Below are positions 36,221 through 44,812 of a stretch of 64,000 nucleotides of DNA, piece after piece. The notes beneath the pieces are model-generated. The model did no database searches, was not told the DNA's origin, and was given only the letters and a program-made list of their open reading frames with translations. Each line of letters opens with the position of its first letter. The first letter of the stretch is position 1. The position numbers were made by a program, and so were the translations under genes. This stretch comes from JAJDTR01 sp965220415 (lineage in GTDB: Bacteria; Poribacteria; WGA-4E; JAJDTR01). The stretch is from contig OZ244829.1 in NCBI GenBank assembly GCA_965220415.1, forward strand, positions 3,782,001 to 3,846,000, read 5' to 3'.

Positions 36221-36400
36221 CTACAAATGTACTTTTAAAACAGGCTCTAAAAAACGTATTGTTACACAAATTCCACCGACGTCAAATGACTTAACGCTGA
36301 GGTGGGCAGTGCCCACCCTACAGACGTACTTTTAAAGCAGGCTCTAAAAGAACGTAATGTTGCACAAATTCGACCGGCGTCATATGACTTAACGCCGAGC
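36221..36400 (+). repeat. imperfect tandem duplication of ~80 bases around a hairpin
   Basis: 36221-36300 and 36319-36400 share CTACA.A.GTACTTTTAAA, CAGGCTCTAAAA, CACAAATTC.ACC and ATGACTTAACGC. Between them is the hairpin GGTGGGCAGTGCCCACCCTA also found at 21566. No coding frame is supported in 35732-36728. Confidence 0.7.
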
Positions 36401-36464
36401 GAGGCCGATTCCAGTTATGAACTTGTACAGTGAAAAGAATGGTTAGCTATAAGATCCTCAAGCC

Positions 36465-36600
36465 GATCAATTGAACGAATAGTTAAGGCGATAGGAAATC
36501 CCACAGTGAGAGATCAAGCGAATGGATTATTACCGTGATAGGGGAATCCTGTGCAATAGGAATCCTATAGAAAATCCCATCGTGACAGCGATAGAAATCC
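36465..36600 (-). repeat. inverted family A copies
   Basis: GATCAAGCGAATGGATTATT, GGGGAATCCTGTGCAATAGG and GACAGCGATAGAAATCC are reverse complements of family A text. A frame across them (36522-36725) lacks a ribosome binding site and is not called. Confidence 0.55.
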
Positions 36601-36728
36601 CTGCGGTCGTTGAGAAGGTAGAACAACACAGCGTGTCGCGAAAAAGATGGGGAATCGAAGATGTATCGGCTGAAATGGGACTGCGTGAAACGAGCAAACA
36701 ACTGCGCAAAACCGGAAAGGGTTAAAAT

Positions 36729-37976
36729 ATGTCCTTCAAATCGATCTTCATCGCCGTAGTTTTGGGGACTGCCTTGATTGTGGCAGCCCTGATTTTTAAT
36801 GCGAAACGCCCCGCCCATGAGGTCGAGCAACCGAAAGCGGAGTTTGTGAGAGCGACGGGCAAATGCGCCACATGCCATCGAAGGGAGACCGCTGCGGTCG
36901 TACATCAATTTGAGAGAAGCCAACACGCGAAGAAGGGGGTAAACTGCCTTGATTGCCACCAGGCATTGGAAGGACAATCCGAAAAAATACATAACGGTTT
37001 TACCATCGCCGCACACCTCACCGCCAAGAACTGCGCCCAGTGCCACACCACCGAATACAACCAGTTTGTCAAAAGCCGTCACGGTGCGCCCGCGTGGGCT
37101 GCGGTTCGCGGATCACAGGATTTCACGGCAGAACAGATTCAGTTCGCCGAAACCTACCATGAAGGTGCGGCTGATCGTCCTGCGAACGCGCTCGCGCTGA
37201 AAGAGGGGGAGAGCGCTATTGATGTCGGTTGTCTCGGCTGTCACGACATTGGCAAGCCCAATCCGGACAGCTCGATTGGCAGCTGCACCGATTGTCATGC
37301 GCGGCACATGGCATCGGTCGCACTCGCTCGCCAGCCGGAGACCTGCGGTCAGTGCCATATGGGGCCCGACCACTCGCAAATCGAGATATTCCACGAATCG
37401 AAGCACGGCGTGCTCTACAACGCACAAAAACACGAACTGAATCTCACTGCCGACCCCAAACGCCTGTCTACCGCAGACATGTCCGTGCCGACCTGCGCCA
37501 CCTGTCATCTTAGCGGTTTAGACGGCTTGAACGTGACCCATGACACCACGGAACGCCTCTCCTACTGGCTGTTCGCGCCCGTCTCGCACAAACGCCCCAC
37601 CTACCATCAAGGTCAGACCGCCATGAAGGAGACCTGTCTCAAGTGCCACGCGCAGACACAAGTGGAAAAATTTTATCAAGAGGCGGAAAAGGTTGTCGAG
37701 GATACAAACGCCAAGATCGCCGAAATCAAAACCCTGATGACCGCGCTCCGGAACGAGGGGCTGCTCACGCCCGAACCTTTCGACGAGCCGATAGAGTTTC
37801 TTTATTTCGATTTCTGGCACTACTACGGGCGCACTGCAAAACACGGGGCGTTCATGGGGGGAGCTGACTTCGTGCAGTGGCACGGCAACTATGAACTGCT
37901 GGCGAAGGCAACCGAGATTAAGCAGATTGCGATGGAACTGCGAGGGCGTCATGCGAAGCCGAAAGTGGCTGAATAA
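36729..37976 (+). CDS. octaheme c-type cytochrome, hydroxylamine oxidoreductase (HAO)-like
   Basis: A 415-residue protein with an N-terminal signal anchor (residues 5-24) and eight CxxCH haem motifs at about 46, 73, 102, 168, 186, 206, 256 and 303. Spacing and the stretches GPDHSQIEIFHESKHG, SVPTCATCHLSG, RLSYWLFAPVSHKRP and YYGRTAKHGAFMGGAD match the HAO family rather than NrfA (no CxxCK). Family members oxidise hydroxylamine or, without the Tyr cross-link to the P460 haem, reduce nitrite or hydroxylamine. Whether that Tyr is present cannot be decided here. It acts outside the cytoplasmic membrane. The ATG follows GGAAAGGG. The next gene overlaps it by 26 bases. Confidence 0.85.
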   Translation: MSFKSIFIAVVLGTALIVAALIFNAKRPAHEVEQPKAEFVRATGKCATCHRRETAAVVHQFERSQHAKKGVNCLDCHQALEGQSEKIHNGFTIAAHLTAKNCAQCHTTEYNQFVKSRHGAPAWAAVRGSQDFTAEQIQFAETYHEGAADRPANALALKEGESAIDVGCLGCHDIGKPNPDSSIGSCTDCHARHMASVALARQPETCGQCHMGPDHSQIEIFHESKHGVLYNAQKHELNLTADPKRLSTADMSVPTCATCHLSGLDGLNVTHDTTERLSYWLFAPVSHKRPTYHQGQTAMKETCLKCHAQTQVEKFYQEAEKVVEDTNAKIAEIKTLMTALRNEGLLTPEPFDEPIEFLYFDFWHYYGRTAKHGAFMGGADFVQWHGNYELLAKATEIKQIAMELRGRHAKPKVAE

Positions 37977-38757
37977 ATGTCCGACGTTCCTTCAGATTTT
38001 CATCATCGTTAACTTGGCATTCCTCGCCATCGACGTTTTCATCGCCCATTCGATAAACGCCTTTGCCCATAGAGCGGAGTGGATACCTGTCGTATTCTCG
38101 CTTGTGGCGTCACCGCTACTGGTCGTGGCGTTGTTCTGCGGAACACGACTGAAGCGTTTCTTGGGGCTTGCGGTTGGCTGGGGCTGCGTTGTTACGGGTA
38201 TCGGCGGGATGCTGTATCATCTTGACAGTCAGTTCTTCGTCGATTTCACGGTCCGGAGTCTGGTTTACACCGCGCCGTTCATCGCACCGCTTTCCTTTGC
38301 CGGAATCGGATTGCTTTTAATCATGCACCACACGGTTGACGAGGCATCCTTGGAATGGGGGCGTTGGCTGCTGGTCATGGCGTGCGCCGGATTTTTTGGA
38401 AACTTTGTCTTGTCGTTATGCGACCATGCACAAAACGGATTCTTCAACTGGCGGGAATGGATTCCGGTATGCGCAAGTGCGATGGCTGTCGGTTTTTTGA
38501 TGACCGCTATCGCCCGACCGCACAATTCTCCTTTTTTAATCGCCTGCCTCCCGATTCTGGGGTTGAATGTTCTGACGGGTCTCGTCGGTTTCTATCTGCA
38601 CCTGTCGGCGAATCTGCACGCGGCGGCGCCGACGCTCAAGGATAGTTTCCTCTACGGGGCGCCGGTTCTGGCGCCACTGCTATTCCCGAATCTCGCCGTG
38701 CTTGGGAGCTTGGGCATTATGGGTGTTATGCGGCGTGTGGATGAGACTAATGGTTAG
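37951..38757 (+). CDS. polytopic membrane protein coupled to the octaheme cytochrome
   Basis: A 268-residue protein from the ATG at 37951 inside the end of the cytochrome gene (26-base overlap), so translation is probably coupled. It has about seven membrane segments (for example IFIIVNLAFLAIDVFIA, WIPVVFSLVASPLLVVALF, GWGCVVTGIGGMLYHL, SFAGIGLLLIMHH). His residues occur in or near helices (MLYHLD, MHHTVD), which could bind haem b, but no known quinol-oxidising family is recognised; it is not the NapC/NrfH type usually found with HAO. It may pass electrons between quinone and the cytochrome. This role is inferred from the overlap alone. Confidence 0.72.
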   Translation: MRSRKWLNKCPTFLQIFIIVNLAFLAIDVFIAHSINAFAHRAEWIPVVFSLVASPLLVVALFCGTRLKRFLGLAVGWGCVVTGIGGMLYHLDSQFFVDFTVRSLVYTAPFIAPLSFAGIGLLLIMHHTVDEASLEWGRWLLVMACAGFFGNFVLSLCDHAQNGFFNWREWIPVCASAMAVGFLMTAIARPHNSPFLIACLPILGLNVLTGLVGFYLHLSANLHAAAPTLKDSFLYGAPVLAPLLFPNLAVLGSLGIMGVMRRVDETNG

Positions 38758-39037
38758 AAAATACCTGCTTCCACAGCGGGCCGAGTAGAAAAAACAAACC
38801 GACGCCGAGAAGGACGTTGCCAATGAGAAGGTAGCGATTTTCGTGCTTGTGGTTTGTGCCTCTGAATTTCCGCACAATCACTCCGCCCACGATTACAGAG
38901 ATACTTGCAAGGATAAACTTTGCGTCTTTTGACCACGAGTCCATGAGTTCGAACCCCTGGATAATGCCAGTGGCAATGCCAATTATAATCGCGACCACTA
39001 GAGCAATGATTACATCGCGTCGTGTCGTCTTTGCCAT
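38747..39037 (-). CDS. small membrane protein of unknown function
   Basis: A 96-residue protein with three hydrophobic segments (VIIALVVAIIIGIATGIIQG, FILASISVIVGGVIV, LLIGNVLLGVGLFFLLGPLW) and short basic loops. It ends 11 bases inside the convergent plus-strand membrane protein gene. No clear ribosome binding site precedes the ATG and no family is recognised. The regular membrane pattern and start codon make it more likely real than not. Confidence 0.5.
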   Translation of the reverse strand: MAKTTRRDVIIALVVAIIIGIATGIIQGFELMDSWSKDAKFILASISVIVGGVIVRKFRGTNHKHENRYLLIGNVLLGVGLFFLLGPLWKQVFSNH

Positions 39038-39112
39038 AAGTTGTGTTAGAAGAAAACACCTATGAACACGGGATGAAGTAAGATGGCTACACCTTCCCCA
39101 TGATTAGGGAGT

Positions 39113-39240
39113 GGGTTTTCTATCGCATGGAATTAGCTGTCAGGATTTACTATCGTCTTCTTTATCCAGTCAGTTGATCCCTCGTTGTTCGATCGCCATT
39201 CGCTCATTTGATCTGTCTAGTCAGCCGATTGATAGAGATT
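39113..39240 (+). repeat. family A repeat cluster
   Basis: TTTTCTATCGCATGGAATTA, GGATTTACTATCGTCTTC, TTTATCCAGTCAGTTGATCC and CGCCATTCGCTCATTTGATC are consecutive diverged units. Then TTAATCCGTGATTCAGATTA matches the reverse of the TGAATCACGGATT repeat at 15632. Confidence 0.6.
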
Positions 39241-39309
39241 CCTTAATCCGTGATTCAGATTATTGTCTTGAGCAGGACGTATTTGGCGGAAATTTGGGTT
39301 TTCTCTTCC

Positions 39310-39446
39310 CTAAGTGGTTTATTTTCCAAAAACATATGGTTAGTGTTGGGTGCCGGTGCGGTTAGAAACCGCACCTACCGGGGTGGTAGAACGGTTTCTT
39401 GTGCCGGTCCCGTAAGCATTAAATACTTAGAGAATAAACCACTAAG
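39310..39446. mobile_element. MITE-like element that cuts the SGNH hydrolase remnant
   Basis: Ends CTAAGTGGTTTATT (39310-39323) and AATAAACCACTAAG (39433-39446) are inverted copies with one mismatch, and similarity continues inward for several bases. The element carries the GGTGCGGTTAGAAACCGCACC hairpin split as GGTGCGGTT / AACCGCACC at 39355-39376. It encodes nothing. The minus-strand SGNH frame runs straight into its right end (LLSGLF..) and stops inside it. Confidence 0.6.
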
Positions 39447-39812
39447 CAGCCGTCTGTAGGCTTGATAGGCGCCGTGACCGCCGACTCCGAAATTGCGAAT
39501 CGGCTCGCCAAAATGGGCGGCAAGATACTCTTGCCACGATTCACCGTAATTGACCTGATCGCATTGCGTGAAACTGTTTCCGTATGTGTTTATCCGGCAG
39601 GGTCGATCCGCGAAGTTTGACATCAATCGCTCGCCGCAGGCGCCGTAACGAGAGATAGTATAGATTTCGTCAATACCGTCTTTAAGTACGGAGTTCTTGC
39701 GGATATACCCCAGTTCGGAATCGAAAACGGCGTAGTTGTGGGCGTTCGGATCGAGAAATCTCTCAAGTAACACTCGACATTGCACAGGATCTCTATCGCA
39801 CTCGCTGTTCAC
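39375..39812 (-). pseudogene. SGNH/GDSL hydrolase remnant, cut at both ends
   Basis: About 110 residues look genuine: CRINTYGNSFTQCDQVNYGE carries the block I Gly-Asn-Ser with the likely nucleophile Ser, and RNFGVGGHGAYQAYRRL is block II. Everything after block II, including the catalytic Asp-His, is missing: the frame enters the MITE-like element at 39446. The start is a GTG inside repeat family A (MNSECDRDPVQC), so the original N-terminus is also gone. The remnant cannot encode a working hydrolase. Confidence 0.75.
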
Positions 39813-39910
39813 TCGCTTGATCCTCTGGAGTGCAGACGCGAGGAGGAATCGTGTTCTATTGACATCTAAAATCTCTATCGCACTCGCTATCCACTCGTTT
39901 GATCCTCTGG
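39784..39910 (+). repeat. two family A repeat copies
   Basis: GGATCTCTATCGCACTCGCT plus GTTCACTCGCTTGATCCTCT at 39788-39827, and ATCTCTATCGCACTCGCTAT plus CCACTCGTTTGATCCTCT at 39870-39909. These are the best-preserved units and define the family A consensus. Confidence 0.75.
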
Positions 39911-40209
39911 ATCGAGGAAAGGGACTCCGACCAGAAAGTGTTGCTTGCTGAAAGAATTATTCCGACAGGGATAATGGGGTGCTATCAATGTATTCTCGCC
40001 TCAGCGTATACGCCTCGAAAAATTCGCGTGTTGTGATGCTCATTTGTGCTGTTTTCCCTCCGTGCTAATGCGAACTCAACGATATCGAAGGCGTCCATGT
40101 AGCGCAAACTGTTAGTTTGCAGCACCCACAATCTATACTCTGCGTTGGGTGTTATTGCGCTTTCTTTTCCAGTGATAATTGTTTCTAATAGGACTTACGT
40201 AGCACCAGC

Positions 40210-40380
40210 AGGTCGGGAATCGGAATTCCTTCGTACAAGGGTCGCGACCTGGAGATCGCTCCTACAGAAGACACAATTTCTGACAGCGCGGAGTATAACA
40301 GATCGTGGTACAGAGGCGATCGCAATTCAACAGATTGTGGTACCAAAGCACAATCTAACGAATTGTGGTATTGTAACTTG
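40210..40380. repeat. composite intergenic repeat (GTCGCGACC element plus AACAGATTGTGGTAC units)
   Basis: 40229-40266 is GGTCGCGACCTGGAGATCGC plus TCCTACAG. It is followed by GACACAATTTCTGACAGCG, a pairing repeated at 63323-63380. From 40305 there are three units like AACAGATTGTGGTACC / CAATCTAACGAATTGTGGTA, related to 15735-15765. The gap 39911-40388 has no gene. Confidence 0.65.
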
Positions 40381-40388
40381 CTCTCTCG

Positions 40389-42320
40389 CTACCAGCCCCA
40401 TTCGGTGAAATAGGGGAAGATTCGATAAACATGCTGCCCCCGAATTTCGCCGAAGATTGTCCACAAACTGCCGATGACGTGTTGTCCCAAGATGATTCCG
40501 ATGAAAAACGGCACCATGCGCCGATAGAGTTGGATACCTCCGAACTTCAGAATCGCCCACTTAATTAACCACGCCACGAAGACAGAGAACCAGATGCCGC
40601 CCATCATCCAGCCGCAAGCCACTGCATAGCCGACGGGATGGAAAGGGAATCCGAGGAAGCGTTGATGCAGCACACGAAGAACTATGGTAATCCCCGCGCC
40701 TATCCCGACATCGCGAAGCATCGGATAGTTTTGGCTGCGTGGGTGTTGAATCCAAGTATCCAACATGCGGAATCCGTTGTCGCCGATGTTGTGGTAGACA
40801 TTGTCTGCACCGAAGTGATACATGTTGTGCAGGAGCGCCCAGAAGCCGGCATACGTTCCCACAATCGAGGCGACAATCATGGCAATCAGGAAATGACGGC
40901 TGGGCGCGTTAAGCAGTTGCGCCATCTTAAATCCTTCAATCTGATGACCGACCGGATGGGATCGATATGCACGGCACATCCAGAACAGATGACTGAACAT
41001 GGCGATATTCGTGACCCCGATACGGCGTGGACCGACTACATTCAAGAGCATCTGATCGGGCCCCATAAATTCGGCGTCGTGGGCGGGAGGGCCAATCTCC
41101 GCGCGAATGCGGGCAATAGCCACCGCATAAAGGATGTATATGAGAAGAAAGAGTAGGACGACCCAAGCCGACATGCCGGCGTACCCGAGGAACATCACGA
41201 GAGCGACGACACCTAAGACTATACCGGCAAGTGCCGATCGGTAACTCATCGCCTCGTTGGCGGCAGTTTCAGGGCTCCTCCCGCGGATAATTTCTTTCAA
41301 TACCTGCTTCAGATGTAATCGGGCAGACCACAGGGGTAGAATGGCTAAAATTATCCACGAACCCGCCGTTTGATAACTACGGAAGGGCCCCGGAGTTGCC
41401 CAGATTCCCATCGCGTTTCGGTAAACGAGGTCCGCTTTCCAAACGAGATGGAAAAACCACGCTGAAAACGCCAAATTCAGCGGTAGGAAATACGCCATGC
41501 CCACGACGAAGGGATAAACGGCCAACGGCAACCAACCTACAGCATTCCACGGTTTTTCGGTAAAGAACCTGCCGAGATTGTAGAGTGGCGCGAAATTGGG
41601 AGCCACGGGCCATAACCCGTGAAGTCCGTTCATCAGGTCAAATGTGCCCGCAATCCCGAATCCGATCCACAACATGCGATTGGAAAGCAGCCCGGTGCCG
41701 CCCTTTGCCATCTCCATCGGGAGTTGGATGACCGGGTAAGCCAGTTTTTCATTTTCGGTCCACTGTTTCCGAATGATTACATTGATGCAAGCAATGACGA
41801 AAAAGAGAACAATCAGGAAGCCGCCCCAACCTAGTGCCGGGATTAACCAAGGCTTGAAGTGTTCCGCGATATAAAGAGTGGTTTCCCCTTTATGGTAGCC
41901 TTGCAGCGCGGTTGAGTCGTAGACGGTTGCCCACTCCGGGATGTGTCTGCCAAAAAGTGCCATCCATTCATTTTCCGGCGTCACGAACCAGAAACTCGTG
42001 AGGTGTTGAACCATGACAAGCAATAGATCATGTCCGAAGATGCCGGTGGCAATGGCATTCATCACATAGATGATGAGAAGTTCAATGGGTTGAAGAGTGG
42101 CATTGGGAGCATACTTGCTGAGGAAGGCGTTGAGCACCACCAGCAGGAAGAGGGTAAAGGTGACGTTGTAAAAGAGGGTGAAGAGTGTCGAAAAGACCGG
42201 CTGATAGATGGTCTCGGCGAGCGTCAACCAGTATAGATTGATCGGGATCAGGAGCGCGCCGATAAGCAGCGCACGGTAGGATATAGTGGAAGGGCTATGA
42301 TGTGTCGGTCCGGCTTTCAA
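40389..42320 (-). CDS. polytopic membrane protein, DUF6785/DUF6784-like (OPT-related appearance)
   Basis: A 643-residue protein with about 14 membrane segments. ENEKLAYPVIQLPMEMAKGG, followed by a helix, resembles the conserved loop of a membrane family annotated as DUF6785/DUF6784 in planctomycetes and poribacteria and recalls oligopeptide (OPT) transporters. Other polar stretches in helices (RIRAEIGPPAHDAEFMGPDQ, GVTNIAMFSHLFWMCRAY) may form a substrate path. The start is a TTG with no strong ribosome binding site; no in-frame ATG exists nearby. It is a likely transporter, substrate unknown. It lies downstream of the LamG gene row on the same strand, 185 bases after it. Confidence 0.72.
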   Translation of the reverse strand: MKAGPTHHSPSTISYRALLIGALLIPINLYWLTLAETIYQPVFSTLFTLFYNVTFTLFLLVVLNAFLSKYAPNATLQPIELLIIYVMNAIATGIFGHDLLLVMVQHLTSFWFVTPENEWMALFGRHIPEWATVYDSTALQGYHKGETTLYIAEHFKPWLIPALGWGGFLIVLFFVIACINVIIRKQWTENEKLAYPVIQLPMEMAKGGTGLLSNRMLWIGFGIAGTFDLMNGLHGLWPVAPNFAPLYNLGRFFTEKPWNAVGWLPLAVYPFVVGMAYFLPLNLAFSAWFFHLVWKADLVYRNAMGIWATPGPFRSYQTAGSWIILAILPLWSARLHLKQVLKEIIRGRSPETAANEAMSYRSALAGIVLGVVALVMFLGYAGMSAWVVLLFLLIYILYAVAIARIRAEIGPPAHDAEFMGPDQMLLNVVGPRRIGVTNIAMFSHLFWMCRAYRSHPVGHQIEGFKMAQLLNAPSRHFLIAMIVASIVGTYAGFWALLHNMYHFGADNVYHNIGDNGFRMLDTWIQHPRSQNYPMLRDVGIGAGITIVLRVLHQRFLGFPFHPVGYAVACGWMMGGIWFSVFVAWLIKWAILKFGGIQLYRRMVPFFIGIILGQHVIGSLWTIFGEIRGQHVYRIFPYFTEWGW

Positions 42321-42505
42321 GCATACACCGCCACGAAGGTTGTCAATCGCTAACGTAGGAATAGGGAATTATCCCTGAAGGCAGGGTTGCTACTAATCTC
42401 CCTGTTTTCGAGGGCGGATAGATATTCCTTACAGTCCGGTTGGCCGAGCCGAAATTCGAGAAGGAATGCGGTTAAATGGGGTAGTTGGGTACGATGCTAG
42501 GGGAG

Positions 42506-43261
42506 TTATCTTAATCGTTTAATTGCGCCCCACGTTGTCGCCACCGAATTAAGAGAAGACACGGATTGGGGTTTATCCGGCTCAAATTCGAATAATTCTT
42601 GCACTTCTTTGGCATCGAATCCGCGGTCATAGATGCGCAGGTCGTCCATGACACCTACAAAAGCGTTCAGTCCCATGAAGCCGAGTTGTATCCTTGAGTC
42701 CGTTTTCGCAATCTTGCCAACACCGTTGTTATTTCCCATGGCGGCCGCGTTCGTGTAATAGCTCGCGGTACCCTTATGCAACGTTCCGACGATATGATTC
42801 CATTCATCCAAAATCAGTTTCTCCCCGGGGCCCGTACCTTTCCATACCCCACCGACACGAATCTCGATTCGCCCGGCGCCGCTAAGAATATCAATATTGT
42901 ATTGACCGTCTTTGTAGATGGCGCGGTTTTCACCGACGAGGTCAAGTTTCTTCGGCTTGACCCAGAAGGAGACGGCGAATTCCTTTTCGACCGTCAAGCG
43001 TTCTGTCTTGTGAATCACGGCGCTATGGTTTTGGGCGTCAAAGAGCAAACCATCGCCGAATTTGCCGTCCCTCGTCCGCTTGGCAGTGATAATCTGACCG
43101 TCATTTCCGTTGCCGGTTTCGTCTCTAAGCACCTTGTCTTTGCCCTCCATCGGGTAATAACCGATGAGGCCATCTTCAAGGTCGGCAGACACGTATAACG
43201 GCAATGCTAAAAACGTTACAAGAATCACCCAGAAAATACCGAGCCGTAATTGACCTGTCAT
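42506..43261 (-). CDS. exported LamG-domain protein with WG-IK C-terminal tail (copy 1)
   Basis: A 251-residue protein. The ATG at 43261 follows GGAG at 9 bases and opens a signal peptide (LGIFWVILVTFLALPLYVSA, cut before DLEDG). The rest is one LamG/concanavalin-like domain: DGLIGYYPMEGKDK, GKFGDGLLFDAQ, KEFAVSFWVKPKKL, DEWNHIVGTLHKG and VGVMDDLRIYDRG. LamG domains bind sugars or proteins. The end reads SVSSLNSVATTWGAIKRLR, a tail shared with the next two paralogs and with the TolB-like protein at 49659. A longer frame starting at 43333 overlaps the previous gene by 4 bases and is less likely. Confidence 0.85.
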   Translation of the reverse strand: MTGQLRLGIFWVILVTFLALPLYVSADLEDGLIGYYPMEGKDKVLRDETGNGNDGQIITAKRTRDGKFGDGLLFDAQNHSAVIHKTERLTVEKEFAVSFWVKPKKLDLVGENRAIYKDGQYNIDILSGAGRIEIRVGGVWKGTGPGEKLILDEWNHIVGTLHKGTASYYTNAAAMGNNNGVGKIAKTDSRIQLGFMGLNAFVGVMDDLRIYDRGFDAKEVQELFEFEPDKPQSVSSLNSVATTWGAIKRLR

Positions 43262-43329
43262 TGGAATTTTCTCCATTTCAAAGTTAGTATTAGCTTTCCT
43301 CGGAAGTGTAACCTCACGGCGCAAAAGTG

Positions 43330-44130
43330 TCAAAGACTAGAATTTCCACCTATTCCCTGTAATACCTTCAGATTTCCCCAGATGACCGACAACGCGCCGA
43401 CGGGAGAAACCGAGAACACTCCGGGGTTGTACCCGAAAAGTTGCTCAATTTCCTTGTCGTCCAACGCGCGGTCATAGATTCGCAACTCGTCGAGTACTCC
43501 CACAAAGCCCGCCAACCCGCAGCATGATCCTAATCGAAGAGGCGATTGAATCTGGGTCAGTTGATCCGAGGCGGTTTTTCCGTTGCTGACGAGTTTGCCG
43601 TTGACGTAAAATGCGCCAGTCTTTTCCTTTGATTCGAACGTTCCGGCAATATGGTGCCAGGTTTCCAATTCCAACGCCGGTCCAACATTCGTGCCCTGCC
43701 ATCCCCCACCGGAGAAGAGGTCGAGCCTGCCACCCCCGCGCAGCAGATCCAGGTTATACTGATCGGTAAAGACTACACGGTTTTCACCAGCGAAATCGAG
43801 TTTCGTCGGGAAAACCCACACGGCAACACTGAAGTCCTTTTTGACAACAAGAACGGGCGATCTCGGGACTTGGGCTGTCGCGTTTTTATTGGCGAACAGG
43901 AGCCCTTTCCCGAATTTTCCCTGTCTTTCACGCTTGGCAGTTTGGAGATTGCCGTCGAGGCCGTTTTCGGCAGCGTCCTCAAACTGTTGGCCGCTTCCCT
44001 CGAACGGGTAATAGGCTACAAGCCCGTCATCAAGGTCGGCGCCAATCAGTGAGGCGTGCCAGCAGATGTGCGCAATCACCCCGCAAGCCAAAAAACGCAG
44101 TAGGTAATGACTTATCAAGATACCCTCCAA
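43330..44130 (-). CDS. exported LamG-domain protein with WG-LK C-terminal tail (copy 2)
   Basis: A 266-residue paralog. A hydrophobic signal (LLRFLACGVIAHICWHASLIG) precedes ADLDDGLVAYYPFEGSGQ. The LamG core includes GKFGKGLLFANK, KDFSVAVWVFPTKL, ETWHHIAGTF, AFYVNGKLVSNG and VGVLDELRIYDRALDDKEIE. The tail is SVSPVGALSVIWGNLK followed by 14 more residues. It is separated from copy 1 by 68 bases and from the antitoxin-like gene by about 320 bases holding a family A repeat. Cell-surface or periplasmic ligand binding is likely. Confidence 0.85.
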   Translation of the reverse strand: MEGILISHYLLRFLACGVIAHICWHASLIGADLDDGLVAYYPFEGSGQQFEDAAENGLDGNLQTAKRERQGKFGKGLLFANKNATAQVPRSPVLVVKKDFSVAVWVFPTKLDFAGENRVVFTDQYNLDLLRGGGRLDLFSGGGWQGTNVGPALELETWHHIAGTFESKEKTGAFYVNGKLVSNGKTASDQLTQIQSPLRLGSCCGLAGFVGVLDELRIYDRALDDKEIEQLFGYNPGVFSVSPVGALSVIWGNLKVLQGIGGNSSL

Positions 44131-44225
44131 TCGTTCACGGCTACGCGTCCCGTCTGTCGGGATACGGAGTCGAGATTCGAAGGAGAGCTCTATGGGAGCT
44201 CCATCGCACGGGATTTGCTATTGCA

Positions 44226-44265
44226 CAGGATTCTCTATCGTGCTCACTATCCATTCGCTTCATCT
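44226..44265 (+). repeat. family A repeat copy
   Basis: AGGATTCTCTATCGTGCTCA plus CTATCCATTCGCTTCATC. The gap 44131-44448 otherwise holds nothing recognisable. Confidence 0.6.
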
Positions 44266-44448
44266 TCCACGGGGATTGTAGCGTCGAGACAGGAAATCAA
44301 CAGCCCTAACGCGAACCGTTAAGCGTTCAGTTGCGTAAGTCCTAATGAAGTGTTCCTCCCATGCGTTGGGCGTATGCATAGAAGATGGTTACACCTACCT
44401 TGATTAATCGGGGTTAATAGGCTCTCGCAAATGACAAATGGCGCTCGT

Positions 44449-44685
44449 TTATGAGGTTTTTTTCTGATGCTCGGCGATGATTTTCCCTAAGGCTCTTAAA
44501 GCTTCGTTGGCAGATTTTGCATCAGGGAACATCTTGGCGACATCGTCATCAAGTCGAATCAGATTTGTGTCTGCGTAGTAGCGTTGCGCATATTTTCCAC
44601 GAATTCCTTCACTGAAATCATATTCGTCAAGCATCTCTGAATCGTGTTGACTAGATGTGGCTTGATTCGTAGGTTTTCCTTTCAT
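44449..44685 (-). CDS. orphan antitoxin-like small protein
   Basis: A 78-residue protein from the ATG at 44685. DEYDFSEGIRGKYAQRYYAD, followed by TNLIRLDDDVAKMFPD and NEALRALGKII, is a widespread small-protein pattern (YDFSxGxRGKYxxRY..V..FPDxxxxNEALR) often annotated as an antitoxin. No toxin gene is beside it; it sits alone between two LamG genes. The frame upstream of 44685 runs into the GCGGGGCAAGATGCCCCGCC repeat and is rejected. No good ribosome binding site is seen, so it may be a leftover half of a toxin-antitoxin pair. Confidence 0.65.
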   Translation of the reverse strand: MKGKPTNQATSSQHDSEMLDEYDFSEGIRGKYAQRYYADTNLIRLDDDVAKMFPDAKSANEALRALGKIIAEHQKKTS

Positions 44686-44812
44686 GGGAATTAAGCAACA
44701 CTCGGGCGATGGCAAGCGGGGCAAGATGCCCCGCCCACGAATTTGGCGCCTGCTCACGAGATTGGTACCCGCCTACGGGTTTGACACGGAACAGCATCGG
44801 AAGATGGAATCT

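Noticed and set aside
36522..36725. 67-codon plus-strand frame before the cytochrome
   Set aside because: Mostly family A repeat sequence; no ribosome binding site.
36483..37082. 199-codon minus-strand frame
   Set aside because: Antisense to the start of the octaheme cytochrome and to repeats; no recognisable protein.
39784..39910. possible CRISPR-like array of the CTATCGCACTCGCTAT units
   Set aside because: Only two good units, spacing is irregular, repeats drift, and no cas gene is present.
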